Source: Breoghania sp. L-A4 (GTDB taxonomy: Bacteria > Pseudomonadota > Alphaproteobacteria > Rhizobiales > Stappiaceae). From it: 64,000 nt of DNA. Below the pieces are notes generated by a model that was not told where the DNA came from, made no database searches, and was given only the letters and a program-made list of their open reading frames with translations. The translations under genes were made by a program, and so were the position numbers. The stretch spans positions 124,001-188,000 of the forward strand of contig NZ_CP031841.1 of assembly GCF_003432385.1 (NCBI RefSeq), in the 5' to 3' direction. This document shows positions 46,298 through 55,440 of the stretch, piece by piece; within the stretch, counting starts at the first letter, position 1; every line of letters begins with the position of its first letter.

Positions 46298-46897
46298 TTA
46301 AGCCCGCGTCAGCTGCCAGTCGAAGGCGTCGTCCATGCGGTCGTTACCCCAGAACAGTTCGCCGTCGCTGGTCACAAAACTGGGGGCGCCGTAAAGGCCG
46401 ATGCGGTCCGCCTCGCGCCCCTGATCCTTGAGCGCTTCCTTCATCACCGGTTCGCGCGTCTCGGCCAGCAGCTCGTCGGCGTCCAGGCCGAGTTCCGTCA
46501 GGATGCCGGCAAGCAGATCGGGCTGCGAAATGTCCTTGCCCTCGCCGAATTCCGCATGAAACACCGCGCGGGTGAAGGCGCCGGTCCAGCCGAAATCCTT
46601 GCCCAGAAGCGCGAGCCGCGCCGCGGTCAGGCCGTTTTGCGGAAAAACGTCCGGGCGAACCAGCGGCAGGCCGTATTTGTCGCAGGAGCGCTCAAGGTCC
46701 CGCCACATGTTCATGCCCTTGGCGGGAAACAGGTTGAACGGAGAATCCGTCCAGCCCTGGCGCGCGAAGATGGGGCCGAGCAGGAAGGGCTCCCAGGTGA
46801 TCCCGACACCGCGGCGGGTGGCCTCGGCCTCGACGCGCATGGCGGTCAGGTAGCTGTAGGAGGAGGCAAAATCGTACCAGAAGCCGACGGTGGTCAT
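46298..46897 (-). CDS. DsbA-like HCCA isomerase family protein
   Basis: The 199-aa protein has the thioredoxin-like fold of 2-hydroxychromene-2-carboxylate isomerase, a glutathione-dependent kappa-class GST relative. VGFWYDFASSYSYLTAMR begins the fold, with WEPFLLGPIFARQGW, MWRDLERSCDKYGLPL, and the C-terminal GLYGAPSFVTSDGELFWGNDRM. A Ser takes the place of the first DsbA cysteine, as in true HCCA isomerases. No naphthalene-pathway genes are near, so the substrate is unknown. Confidence 0.88.
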   Translation of the reverse strand: MTTVGFWYDFASSYSYLTAMRVEAEATRRGVGITWEPFLLGPIFARQGWTDSPFNLFPAKGMNMWRDLERSCDKYGLPLVRPDVFPQNGLTAARLALLGKDFGWTGAFTRAVFHAEFGEGKDISQPDLLAGILTELGLDADELLAETREPVMKEALKDQGREADRIGLYGAPSFVTSDGELFWGNDRMDDAFDWQLTRA

Positions 46898-47048
46898 GAC
46901 GGATACACCTTGTATCGAATGATTGTACCACAGGCGTTTTGTTCATATGGATAGGGCGAGAAACGCAAAGCCAGCGTGCCGCACGCGGTCCATCCGCATG
47001 GCGCGTCCCGGGCGCAAGCCCTGGTCACTTCGTGAGAAGCATCCATCC

Positions 47049-47930
47049 ATGAACGCGGACAAGCACAGCGCGCAGACGATAGTGTTTTTGCGCAAGCTCC
47101 GATATGCGGGAATTCGACTAGCGGCGCGCGTCCGGTTGCTCGCGCGCCGCGCCGTGCATGCGCCGGTCGTTTCCTGCCTGGTGGCGATCACCGTGACAAG
47201 CGCCATTTTCCTCGCATTCCCCGGGCTCGATCTGTGGTTTTCCGGCTTGTTTTATGACAGTGATTCGGGATTCTGGGCCGCGCGCACGCCGGAACTCGTT
47301 CGCCTGCGTGCATTGGGACCGACGTTCGTCTGGCTGATTGGCGGGATCTCGGCATTGATCCTGGTTGTCCGCGCGGCTTGGCCGGATCGCCCGCCGCTGG
47401 TTGGCCTGCGCGCGCCGGTCTTCCTGCTGACCACCCTGGCGCTGGGTCCCGGGCTGCTGGTCAACGGCATCCTCAAGAGCTATTCCGGCCGGCCGCGGCC
47501 GCGCTACGTCGAGATGTTCGGCGGCGATCTGCCCTATGTTCCGGTATGGCGCTTCACCGATTACTGCGCCGACAACTGCTCGTTCGTCTCCGGCGAGGGC
47601 GCGTCGGGCCTGTGGTTTCTGGCGCTGGCGCTGGTGGTGCCGCGCGCCTGGCGCATTCCCACCGCTCTCGCCGCCGGCCTGCTGGGTTTCGCGGTGTCGC
47701 TTAACCGGGTGGCCTTCGGCGGGCATTTCCTGTCCGATAGCCTGCTGTCGTGGTGTCTGACGGGGCTGGTCGTGCTGCTGGCGCACCGGCTTTTCTACCG
47801 CGACACTCCGCGTTTTCTCACCGACGACGCGCTGGACCGGACGCTGGCCCGTTTCGGCTGGTGGCTGCGCGAGACGGCCGATCATTTGCGCAGGCGCATT
47901 CGCGAGGCGATCCGCGCCCGCCGCTCCTGA
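47049..47930 (+). CDS. PAP2-family membrane phosphatase
   Basis: A 293-aa inner-membrane protein of the PAP2/LpxE-like phosphatases. The three active-site motifs are visible: KSYSGRPRPRY, then a SGEGASGLW stretch in place of PSGH, and SLNRVAFGGHFLSD with the catalytic His. Such enzymes dephosphorylate lipid A, phosphatidylglycerophosphate or undecaprenyl diphosphate. The substrate is not certain, but the SGE/S variation resembles LpxE-type enzymes. Confidence 0.85.
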   Translation: MNADKHSAQTIVFLRKLRYAGIRLAARVRLLARRAVHAPVVSCLVAITVTSAIFLAFPGLDLWFSGLFYDSDSGFWAARTPELVRLRALGPTFVWLIGGISALILVVRAAWPDRPPLVGLRAPVFLLTTLALGPGLLVNGILKSYSGRPRPRYVEMFGGDLPYVPVWRFTDYCADNCSFVSGEGASGLWFLALALVVPRAWRIPTALAAGLLGFAVSLNRVAFGGHFLSDSLLSWCLTGLVVLLAHRLFYRDTPRFLTDDALDRTLARFGWWLRETADHLRRRIREAIRARRS

Positions 47931-48021
47931 GCGCGCCGTCCTGCCCCGTTCCGCATCGCCGCGACTTGCTTTGCCAAGCGCATGATCTACCGTCGGCTTC
48001 AATTAGGTTCGGAACCCGCGC

Positions 48022-49200
48022 ATGCCCACTCAGAATTTCGACGTCGTCATTGTCGGCGGAGCCGTGGTCGGGCTGTCCACCGCCTATTTCCTGACACAGC
48101 AGCCGGGGTTTTCTGGCTCCATCGCGGTGATCGAGAAGGATCCCGCCTACCGCCGGGCGGCGACCACATTGTCCGCCGCCTCCATCCGCCAGCAGTTCTC
48201 CACGGCGGAAAACATCCGTCTGTCACTGTTCGGGCTCGAGTTTCTGCGCACGCTCAAGAGCCGTTTTGGGCCGGACGCCGACGTCGGCCTCATCGAGGGC
48301 GGCTATCTGATGCTCGCCGGCGCGGCGGGCTATCCCGTGCTGGCGGCAAGTCACGCGCTGCAGATCGCCGAGGGCGCGGATATCGCGCTGATGCCGCCGG
48401 ACGCGCTCAAGCAGCGGTTTCCGTGGATCAACACAGACGGGCTGGCGGCGGGCTGTTTCGGCCGTTCGGGCGAGGGCTGGTTCGACGCGCATCTGCTGCT
48501 GGGCTGCCTGAAGAGCGCATGCAGGGCCGCGGGCGTGACGCTGATCACCGACGCGGTGACGGGGATCGATACACGCGGCGGGTCGGTCGCGGGCGTCGGG
48601 CTTGCGTCCGGGGCGCTGCTTGGCTGCGGTGCGCTGGTCAATGCGGCGGGGCCAGGCGCGGGCGATGTGGCGGCGCTCGCCGGCATCGCACTGCCCGTGG
48701 AGCCGCGCAAGCGCTGCGTCTTCACCTTCCAGTGCCGCGAGGAACTGCCGCGCCTGCCGTTGATGGTCGATGTCAGCGGCGTCTATGTGCGCCCGGAAGG
48801 CGCGGGCTACATCTGCGGCGTCTCTCCGGCGCCGGAGGCCGACGCGCGCGCGGACGCGGATGATTTCGATGTGGACTGGCCGCTGTTCGACGAGATCATC
48901 TGGCCGGCGCTGGCCGAACGCGCGCCGGCGTTCGAGGCGATCAAGCCGGGCCCGGCCTGGGCGGGCCATTACGACTACAACCGCCTCGACCAGAACGCGG
49001 TGATCGGCACGCATCCCGAGATGACGAATTTTCTCTTCGCCAACGGATTTTCCGGCCACGGCTTGCAGCAGGCGCCGGCCGCCGGGCGCGCCGTGGCCGA
49101 ACTGATCACGCTGGGGCGCTTCGACACCCTCGATCTGTCGGTCTTCGGATACGAGCGGGTGCGGGACAACCGCCCCGCGCCCGAGCGCTGCGTGATCTGA
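48022..49200 (+). CDS. FAD-dependent oxidoreductase (DAO family)
   Basis: A 392-aa flavoprotein of the D-amino-acid/glycine/sarcosine oxidase family. The FAD-binding motif VVIVGGAVVGLSTAYFL is at residues 8-24, and the C-terminal GHYDYNRLDQNAVIGTHPEMTNFLFANGFSGHGLQQAPAAGRA is typical of DAO/FOXRED1-like proteins. The substrate is unknown. It is convergent with the attachment-protein gene 11 bases on. Confidence 0.87.
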   Translation: MPTQNFDVVIVGGAVVGLSTAYFLTQQPGFSGSIAVIEKDPAYRRAATTLSAASIRQQFSTAENIRLSLFGLEFLRTLKSRFGPDADVGLIEGGYLMLAGAAGYPVLAASHALQIAEGADIALMPPDALKQRFPWINTDGLAAGCFGRSGEGWFDAHLLLGCLKSACRAAGVTLITDAVTGIDTRGGSVAGVGLASGALLGCGALVNAAGPGAGDVAALAGIALPVEPRKRCVFTFQCREELPRLPLMVDVSGVYVRPEGAGYICGVSPAPEADARADADDFDVDWPLFDEIIWPALAERAPAFEAIKPGPAWAGHYDYNRLDQNAVIGTHPEMTNFLFANGFSGHGLQQAPAAGRAVAELITLGRFDTLDLSVFGYERVRDNRPAPERCVI

Positions 49201-49211
49201 CGCGAAACGCT

Positions 49212-49664
49212 TCAGTCGTGCGCGGTGAGGATCTTCTCGATATCCGCGACCGAGTGCTTGGTCAGCGTCTTGTCGAATTCCGCGGTGACCTTTGAGGAGA
49301 CCTCGCTGTGCAGCGCCTTGCGCAGGGCGCCGAGCACCACCGGCGGGGCGACCAGGACCAGATGCTTGAACTCGTTCCTGTGCGCCGCCTTGTAGAGTGC
49401 GTCGGCCAGGGTTTTCGCGAAGCGCTCCTTTTCCAGCACGTGCCAGTCGGTGTTCTCCATCGAGCTGGAATGCGGGCTCGGCCCGTCGCTCATCCGCCCC
49501 GGCGCGTCGGCCGCCTGCTCGCGGTTGGCGGGGTTGTCGTGCTCCAGCACGCGGATCACCTTGAGATTGGGGTAAAGTCCGTCGCCTTCATTGCGGAAGA
49601 ACAGGGCCTTCTCCCCGTCCCCAACCAATACCCACGCGTCATGTGCGATCCGAATTCCGCTCAT
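49212..49664 (-). CDS. Host-attachment family protein (baeRF-like)
   Basis: A 150-aa protein of the family named for attachment to host cells in Agrobacterium. AHDAWVLVGDGEKALFFRNEGD at the start, the SSMENTDWHVLEKERFAKTLADAL middle and HLVLVAPPVVLGALRKALH match. The family is related to eRF1/RNase E-like baeRF folds, so a translation-linked role is possible. GGAG is 9 bases upstream. Confidence 0.85.
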   Translation of the reverse strand: MSGIRIAHDAWVLVGDGEKALFFRNEGDGLYPNLKVIRVLEHDNPANREQAADAPGRMSDGPSPHSSSMENTDWHVLEKERFAKTLADALYKAAHRNEFKHLVLVAPPVVLGALRKALHSEVSSKVTAEFDKTLTKHSVADIEKILTAHD

Positions 49665-49945
49665 TGAAGGCTACTCCTCAGTGTTCATTCCGATGATCGG
49701 GCGCGCCGGGTTGTCGGCCCCGCACGGCCCGGCGACCGGCCCCATCAGAACGCGGGAGACGGCCGCGCGCCTTGATCTGGATCGGGTCGCGGCGATTCGC
49801 GGGGCGCCCCATCCATGCCCCGGCCGGGGCGGCGCTGGTCCCAGTGAATGCCTGTTCCGTGGCGAGAATTGGATGGCGGGCGCGGAAAGTGATGCGGGGA
49901 TGCTATCGTTGCGCGGAATGTGGGCAAACAGGAGGATACGGTGCA

Positions 49946-50245
49946 ATGAGCGAGAAAGCCGCGACGCTGAATGAGGCCGGGCGCGCCGAGGCCTTGGCCG
50001 CACTCGACGGCTGGTCGATGGCCGAGGGCCGCGACGCCATCACCAAGACCTTCATGTTCAATTCGTTCAGCGAAGCGTTCGGCTGGATGGCGCGGGCGGC
50101 GCTGATGGCGGAGAAGACCAATCACCACCCGGAGTGGTTCAATGTCTACAACCGGGTCGAGGTTACCCTGTCGACCCATGACGCGGGCGGGCTGACAGCC
50201 AAGGACATCCGGCTGGCCAAGGCGATGGACGCATACACGCGTTAG
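49946..50245 (+). CDS. phhB: 4a-hydroxytetrahydrobiopterin dehydratase
   Basis: The 99-aa pterin-4a-carbinolamine dehydratase (PCD/DCoH) recycles pterin cofactor. [47 protein letters not shown] carries the active-site His pair (KTNHHPEW). A perfect AGGAGG precedes the ATG at 49946. No phenylalanine hydroxylase gene is adjacent. Confidence 0.94.
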   Translation: MSEKAATLNEAGRAEALAALDGWSMAEGRDAITKTFMFNSFSEAFGWMARAALMAEKTNHHPEWFNVYNRVEVTLSTHDAGGLTAKDIRLAKAMDAYTR

Positions 50246-50266
50246 CCTGTGGCGGTCCGCGGCGCT

Positions 50267-50520
50267 TTACGATGCCTTCTCGATGGTGAACCGCAGGATC
50301 TCGCCGCCGTCGGCCGAGACCGTCTCGGTGGCGACAAGCCGGTGCCCGTGCTCGGCGCAGAAATGCGGGATGTCGATGCGCGCCATCGGATCGGTGACCT
50401 CGACGAGCACGCGGGCTCCCGCCGCCATCGGTTTCATCGCCTTGGCGGTCTTGAGCACCGGCAGCGGGCAGATCAGGCCGCGCAGGTCCAGGAGCGTCGG
50501 GTCGGGGCGGGCTTGTGCAT
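50267..50520 (-). pseudogene. tusA: TusA-family sulfurtransferase, apparent frameshift near start
   Basis: The TusA core is complete: LLDLRGLICPLPVLKTAKAM with the sulfur-carrying Cys, then DIPHFCAEHGHRLVATE and a C-terminal EILRFTIEKAS. That frame has no ATG, GTG or TTG upstream before its stop codon. The ATG at 50520 is in a frame that would join it if one base were added in the CCC run at 50499-50501 (MHKPAPT, then TLLDLRGL). So this is either a one-base frameshift (mutation or assembly error) or an unusual start. The first normal start inside the frame would lose the active Cys. Confidence 0.65.
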
Positions 50521-50646
50521 GCGATGGTCCACGTTTGCGGCACGGCCGAGGGGTGGCCGGGCGCGGGAATTGTCTCGCCCCGCCTTCCTGCCTATGTCAG
50601 CTTGGCAGCGAATATGTCAACCTGTCGCCACACCAAAGGAAGTCCG

Positions 50647-51192
50647 ATGCAGCATCCCGATCCTCTCGACATTCTCGATTTCTGGTGGCGGGCGGGACCT
50701 GCCAAATGGTTCGCGCGTTCGGACGAGTTTGACGCGGACCTGCGGGCGCGGTTTCTCGACAGCCATGAGCGGGCGGCCGCGGGAGACCTCGACGGCTGGG
50801 CGGAGACGCCGCACGGCATGCTGGCGCTGATCCTCCACCTCGACCAGTTGCCCCGCAACCTGTTCCGCGAGGATTCACGCGCCTTCGCCATGGACGCCAG
50901 GGCGCTGGATCTGGCGGCGCTGTCGCTCGAGCGTGGCTTTCATCGCGCCTTCCCTTCGGTGGCGCGCGCCTTCTTCTTCCTGCCCTTCGAACACGCGGAA
51001 GACATGGCCGCGCAGGAGCGTTCGGTCGACCTGTTCCGCCAGAACGGCGAGCAGGAAACGTATTTCTATGCGCTGGTGCACATGGATGTGATCCGCAGGT
51101 TTGGACGTTTTCCGCATAGAAACAAGGTTTTGGGCCGCACGACGACGGCCGCCGAGCAGGCGTTCCTGGATTCGGGCGGGTTTGGCGCCTGA
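50647..51192 (+). CDS. DUF924 family protein
   Basis: The 181-aa all-helical protein matches the DUF924 family: DILDFWWRAGPAKWFARSDEFDADLRARF, GMLALILHLDQLPRNLFR, and FFFLPFEHAEDMAAQERSV. Function unknown; the fold resembles TPR-like repeats. AGGAAG 5 bases upstream supports ATG 50647. A hairpin terminator lies 75 bases after the stop. Confidence 0.9.
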   Translation: MQHPDPLDILDFWWRAGPAKWFARSDEFDADLRARFLDSHERAAAGDLDGWAETPHGMLALILHLDQLPRNLFREDSRAFAMDARALDLAALSLERGFHRAFPSVARAFFFLPFEHAEDMAAQERSVDLFRQNGEQETYFYALVHMDVIRRFGRFPHRNKVLGRTTTAAEQAFLDSGGFGA

Positions 51193-51267
51193 CGGCCTGC
51201 CATTGCACGAATGCACAATTTTTAATCAGGCGTGCGCAGGCAATCTGCACAGTATCTGATCAAAACG

Positions 51268-51285
51268 CAGGCTTTGCCTGTTTTT
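51268..51285 (+). terminator. Short Rho-independent terminator
   Basis: CAGGC, TTT and GCCTG form a 5-bp hairpin followed by TTTTT, 75 bases past the DUF924 stop. Confidence 0.65.
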
Positions 51286-51336
51286 CAATCAGCGCCTCGA
51301 GGCCGGTCTTCGAGAACGGCAATTTACACTTTTTAA

Positions 51337-51867
<531 letters not shown>

Positions 51868-51889
51868 GTGCCAATCGAGGGCTAATTTT

Positions 51890-53236
51890 ATGAAAAAATC
51901 CACACTTATTGGCGGTCTGTCTCTGACCGCGCTTGGCATCATCGCCGCCGCGTCTCCGGCGCTGGCGCAAGATGCCACCGAAGCGGCGGCGCCGGAATTC
52001 GCGAAAGCGGCCGACACTGCCTACATCTTCAACACGCTGCTGTTCCTGATCGGCGGCTTCCTGGTCATGTGGATGGCGGCCGGCTTCGCCATGCTCGAGG
52101 CGGGCCTGGTGCGTTCCAAGAACGTGTCCATGCAGTGCCTGAAGAACATCGCCCTGTATTCCATTGCCGGCCTGATGTTCTGGATCACCGGCTACAACCT
52201 CATGTACACCGGCGTTGACGGCGGCTTCATGGGCTCGTTCGGCCCCTATTCCTTCGATGCGGTGGGCGGCGACTCGCTGGACACCGGTTATTCGACGGCG
52301 TCGGACTGGTACTTCCAGATGGTGTTCTGCGCCACCACCGCCTCGATCGTCTCCGGCACCCTGGCCGAGCGCATCAAGCTGTGGCCCTTCCTGATCTTCA
52401 CCGTCGTCCTGACCGGCTTCATCTACCCGATCACGGGTTCGTGGGAGTGGGGCACGGGCTGGCTCGACGTCATGGGCTTCTCCGACTTCGCAGGCTCCAC
52501 GCTGGTGCATTCGGTCGGCGGCTGGGCGGCTCTCTCCGGCGCTCTGATCCTCGGCGCCCGCAAGGGCAAGTACGGCCCCGGCGGCCAGGTGACCCCGTTC
52601 CCGGGCTCCTCCATGCCGCTGGCAACCCTGGGCACCTTCATCCTGTGGCTCGGCTGGTTTGGCTTCAACGGCGCCTCGCAGCTCGCCATGGGCACCATCG
52701 GTGACGTCACCGACGTCTCCCGCATCTTCGCCAACACCAACATGGCGGCTGCCGCCGGCGTTGTCGTGGCGATGATCCTGACGCAGATCCTTTACAAGAA
52801 GGTCGACGTCACGATGGCGCTCAACGGCGCGCTCGCCGGTCTGGTCTCCATCACCGCCGAGCCGCTGGCTCCCTCCGTCCTGCAGGCGGTCATCATCGGC
52901 GGCGTGGGCGGCGCAATCGTGGTCTTCGCGGTCCCGATGCTCGACAAGCTGAAGATCGACGACGTCGTCGGCGCCATCCCCGTCCACCTTCTGGCGGGCA
53001 TCTGGGGCACCTTCATCGTGGCCTGGTCCAATTCGGACGCCAGCTACACGGTGCAGCTGACCGGCATCGTCGCCATCGGCGCCTTCACGATGATCGCCTC
53101 CGGCATCGTGTGGTTCATCCTGAAGGCCACCATCGGCATCCGGGTGAGCGAAGAGGAAGAAGCGCTGGGTCTCGACAAGGTCGAAATCGGCGTGGAAGCC
53201 TACCCCGAGTTTGGACAGGGCAGCCAGCGCGTCTGA
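51890..53236 (+). CDS. amtB: Ammonium transporter AmtB
   Basis: The 448-aa channel conducts ammonia across the inner membrane. A cleavable signal peptide (residues 1-26, ending SPALA) is followed by 11 helices. The signature DFAGSTLVHSVGGWAALSGALILG (about residues 198-221) and the pore histidines in VHS and VHLLAG are present. The C-terminus that binds GlnK is intact. It is coupled to glnK and closed by a strong terminator. Confidence 0.97.
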   Translation: MKKSTLIGGLSLTALGIIAAASPALAQDATEAAAPEFAKAADTAYIFNTLLFLIGGFLVMWMAAGFAMLEAGLVRSKNVSMQCLKNIALYSIAGLMFWITGYNLMYTGVDGGFMGSFGPYSFDAVGGDSLDTGYSTASDWYFQMVFCATTASIVSGTLAERIKLWPFLIFTVVLTGFIYPITGSWEWGTGWLDVMGFSDFAGSTLVHSVGGWAALSGALILGARKGKYGPGGQVTPFPGSSMPLATLGTFILWLGWFGFNGASQLAMGTIGDVTDVSRIFANTNMAAAAGVVVAMILTQILYKKVDVTMALNGALAGLVSITAEPLAPSVLQAVIIGGVGGAIVVFAVPMLDKLKIDDVVGAIPVHLLAGIWGTFIVAWSNSDASYTVQLTGIVAIGAFTMIASGIVWFILKATIGIRVSEEEEALGLDKVEIGVEAYPEFGQGSQRV

Positions 53237-53283
53237 CCCTTCCAACCCTGAATGCAGGCCGGATCCTCCCCCGGCCGAAGACT

Positions 53284-53311
53284 GGCCCGGGCCTTGCGCC
53301 CGGGCCTTTTT
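53284..53311 (+). terminator. Rho-independent terminator of glnK-amtB
   Basis: GGCCCGGGC and GCCCGGGCC form a 9-bp stem with a CTTGC loop, followed by TTTTT. Confidence 0.92.
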
Positions 53312-53375
53312 CGTTTGGGCCGCGAGTGGTCTGGAACTTGCCTGTCAGACGCCACTCCGTCGTGAAAGGCGCTCC

Positions 53376-54159
53376 ATGATCGCGCTCGAAAGTTATCCCG
53401 TCGCCGATGCCTGGTTTTCCGGAAAACCGCTGGATGACACCGCCCATATGCTCATCGAGCCGCATGTGCATGTGCTCGAGCAGGCGAACATGGTGTTTCT
53501 GCGCGGCCGCGACCGCGAACTGATGATTGACACGGGAATGGGCATTGTGCCGATTGTGCCGCTCACGCAAGCCGCTCAGTGACATCGTCTGCGTCTCGGC
53601 CCACACGCATATGGATCACATCGGCGGCGTGCACGAGTTCGAACACCGCCTGGTGCACCCGATCGAGGCCGACGCCATGGTGCGCCCGCGCGGCATGAAC
53701 ACGCTGATCCGCGACGAGATCCCGGATTCACTGCTGAGGCTGTTCGAGGAGGCGGGCTATCCGCCGATCGGCGAGATGCTGATCGATGCCCTGCCCCATG
53801 CGGGCTACGACCCGAAAACCTACAATCTGCAAGGCGCTCCGGCGACCGGCCTGCTCGAGGAAGGCGATGTGGTGGATCTGCGAGACCGGCGGTTTTCCGT
53901 GCTGCATGTGCCGGGGCACTTGCCGGGCAGCATCGCGCTGTTTGAGGAAAAGACCGGAATCCTGTTTGCCGGCGATGCGATCTACGACGGGCCGCTGATC
54001 TACGACGGCCCCGGCATGAGCGTGCCGGATTACATCGAGACCATGCTCAAGCTGCAGGCGCTGGACGTCTCAATCGTGCACGGCGGGCACGATCCGAGCT
54101 TCGGCAAGAAGCGGCTCAACGAGATCATCGCGCATTACTTCATGCTCTGGGGTGTGTGA
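53376..54159 (+). pseudogene. Metallo-beta-lactamase-fold hydrolase, frame-disrupted
   Basis: Two reading frames together encode one MBL-fold protein of about 260 aa. The first (from ATG 53376, MIALESYPVADAWFSG) runs to RELMIDTGMGIVPIVPL and stops at 53582. The second continues in the +1 frame from about 53570 with SDIVCVSAHTHMDHIGGVHEFE, the HxHxDH zinc motif, and later VLHVPGHLPGSIALF, FAGDAIYD and VHGGHDPSFG, to 54159. Dropping one base near 53567-53572 restores a continuous protein. Either a recent mutation or a sequencing error; the second part alone would lack the first strands of the fold. Confidence 0.75.
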
Positions 54160-54391
54160 GCGGCGCGGACAGCGCTCGCCTTGCGCCAAGGGCCGTGGCG
54201 TTCACGGGGAAGCGGTAGAACTCGCCGCCAACATCATGGAGGCAGACATTCCTCGACAACCCGCCAGAAGCCCTTTCATCCCCAAGTGGAGCCGCGTTCA
54301 GAGCGCCTTCCCCGACCTGCTGTGCGAGATGAAGGAGGCCGTGGAAGCTAACAACGCGGAATAAAATGGAGACAACTTCGATCGGGTCGAT

Positions 54392-55429
54392 CTACAGCTC
54401 GGCCGAAACCCATCCCTTTTCAAGAAGTGTCTCAAAGGCGATGCCGATCTGACGTTCCGAGAAACGCTTCTTGCGATCGTTCCAACCGTAGACCTTCGTC
54501 GCTGCCTCCTTAGGCGACGTCGCATTCTCGTGCTTGACGACCCAATGAACAGTTGCGAGCAATTCAAGCCCGAAGGGTGTTTCGAACCCCTCGACCAGCT
54601 TACCCACATGCTCAAAGCGGCTGACAGTCTCCCGCTTGCCGGTCAAGAATGCCTCGGCATCCTTCACCGCGCCCGGAACGAGTTCGATCTGCTTGTCCGG
54701 AGCATCTCCTCCGTCCGCATAGCCCGCTACGAGATGGCCTTCGACTGCGCGAAGCACATGTCGCAGGTTTTCGGCATATGGGCCATAGGGTGCCTTTTCA
54801 TATTTCAGCCGCAACGGCTCACCGGCCTCCTGCATGAAATACATCAGCTTGTGTACTTCCAGAAGCGTCACGAACGGATCCATCAAGCCGCCAAGATAGC
54901 GGTCCATCAGCGCGACCAAGGCTGCACGACCAGCCGTCATTTTTGGAACTTCGCGTGACTTGGTGGCCACGGCCGCGCTATTCGGCTCAAAGATGATCAC
55001 ATCCAGATCGTTAGCGCCGCGAAGGTTCTCTTCGATACGTTGGCGCACGTCAGACCAGTTGAGGCCGCCAAGGCCGCTGCCAAGCGGCGGGATGGCGATC
55101 GAGCGGATGCCGCGATCGCGGATTTCTTTGACAAGGGCCTTGAGACCGGTGTCGATATCCTCCATGCGGCTTTTGCCACGCCAATGGCGCTTGGTCGGGA
55201 AGTTGATGATGAACTTCGGGTTGGTGAAGGTGCCGGTCTCGAACACGAACATCTTGCCCGGCTGAACTTCTTCGCGATCACATGCGGCTTTGTACGCCTT
55301 GAAGTTTGCGGGAAAGTCATTCTTGAACTGCAGAGCAATGCCACGACCCATGATGCCGACACAGTTGACCGTATTGACGATTGCTTCCGCATCCTCATTC
55401 AAAATGTTCCCAGATTTAAATTTAATCAT
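54392..55429 (-). CDS. darG: DarG, DNA ADP-ribosylglycohydrolase antitoxin
   Basis: The 345-aa antitoxin removes ADP-ribose from DNA and also binds DarT. The N-terminal macrodomain (residues 1-155) has FKSGNILNEDAEAIVNTVNC, GIMGRGIALQFK and NFPTKRHWRGKS. Its Lys80 lines up with the catalytic lysine known in Thermus DarG. IPPLGSGLGGLNW completes the ADP-ribose site. The C-terminal domain (165-345; LLEVHKLMYFMQEAGEPLRLKYEKAPYGPY) is the DarT-neutralising type. ATG 55429 follows GAGGAG by 7 bases, and starts 11 bases after the darT stop, so the two are coupled. AT content is higher than in neighbours. Confidence 0.93.
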   Translation of the reverse strand: MIKFKSGNILNEDAEAIVNTVNCVGIMGRGIALQFKNDFPANFKAYKAACDREEVQPGKMFVFETGTFTNPKFIINFPTKRHWRGKSRMEDIDTGLKALVKEIRDRGIRSIAIPPLGSGLGGLNWSDVRQRIEENLRGANDLDVIIFEPNSAAVATKSREVPKMTAGRAALVALMDRYLGGLMDPFVTLLEVHKLMYFMQEAGEPLRLKYEKAPYGPYAENLRHVLRAVEGHLVAGYADGGDAPDKQIELVPGAVKDAEAFLTGKRETVSRFEHVGKLVEGFETPFGLELLATVHWVVKHENATSPKEAATKVYGWNDRKKRFSERQIGIAFETLLEKGWVSAEL

Positions 55430-55440
55430 GCCATTGCTCC

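Noticed and set aside
51200-51225. NtrC binding site in the glnK upstream region
   Set aside because: TGCAC repeats are in direct rather than inverted order and do not match the NtrC dyad.
54152-54364. 70-codon ORF between the MBL gene and darG
   Set aside because: It has no ribosome site, overlaps the MBL gene end and has no recognisable domain. I regard it as chance.
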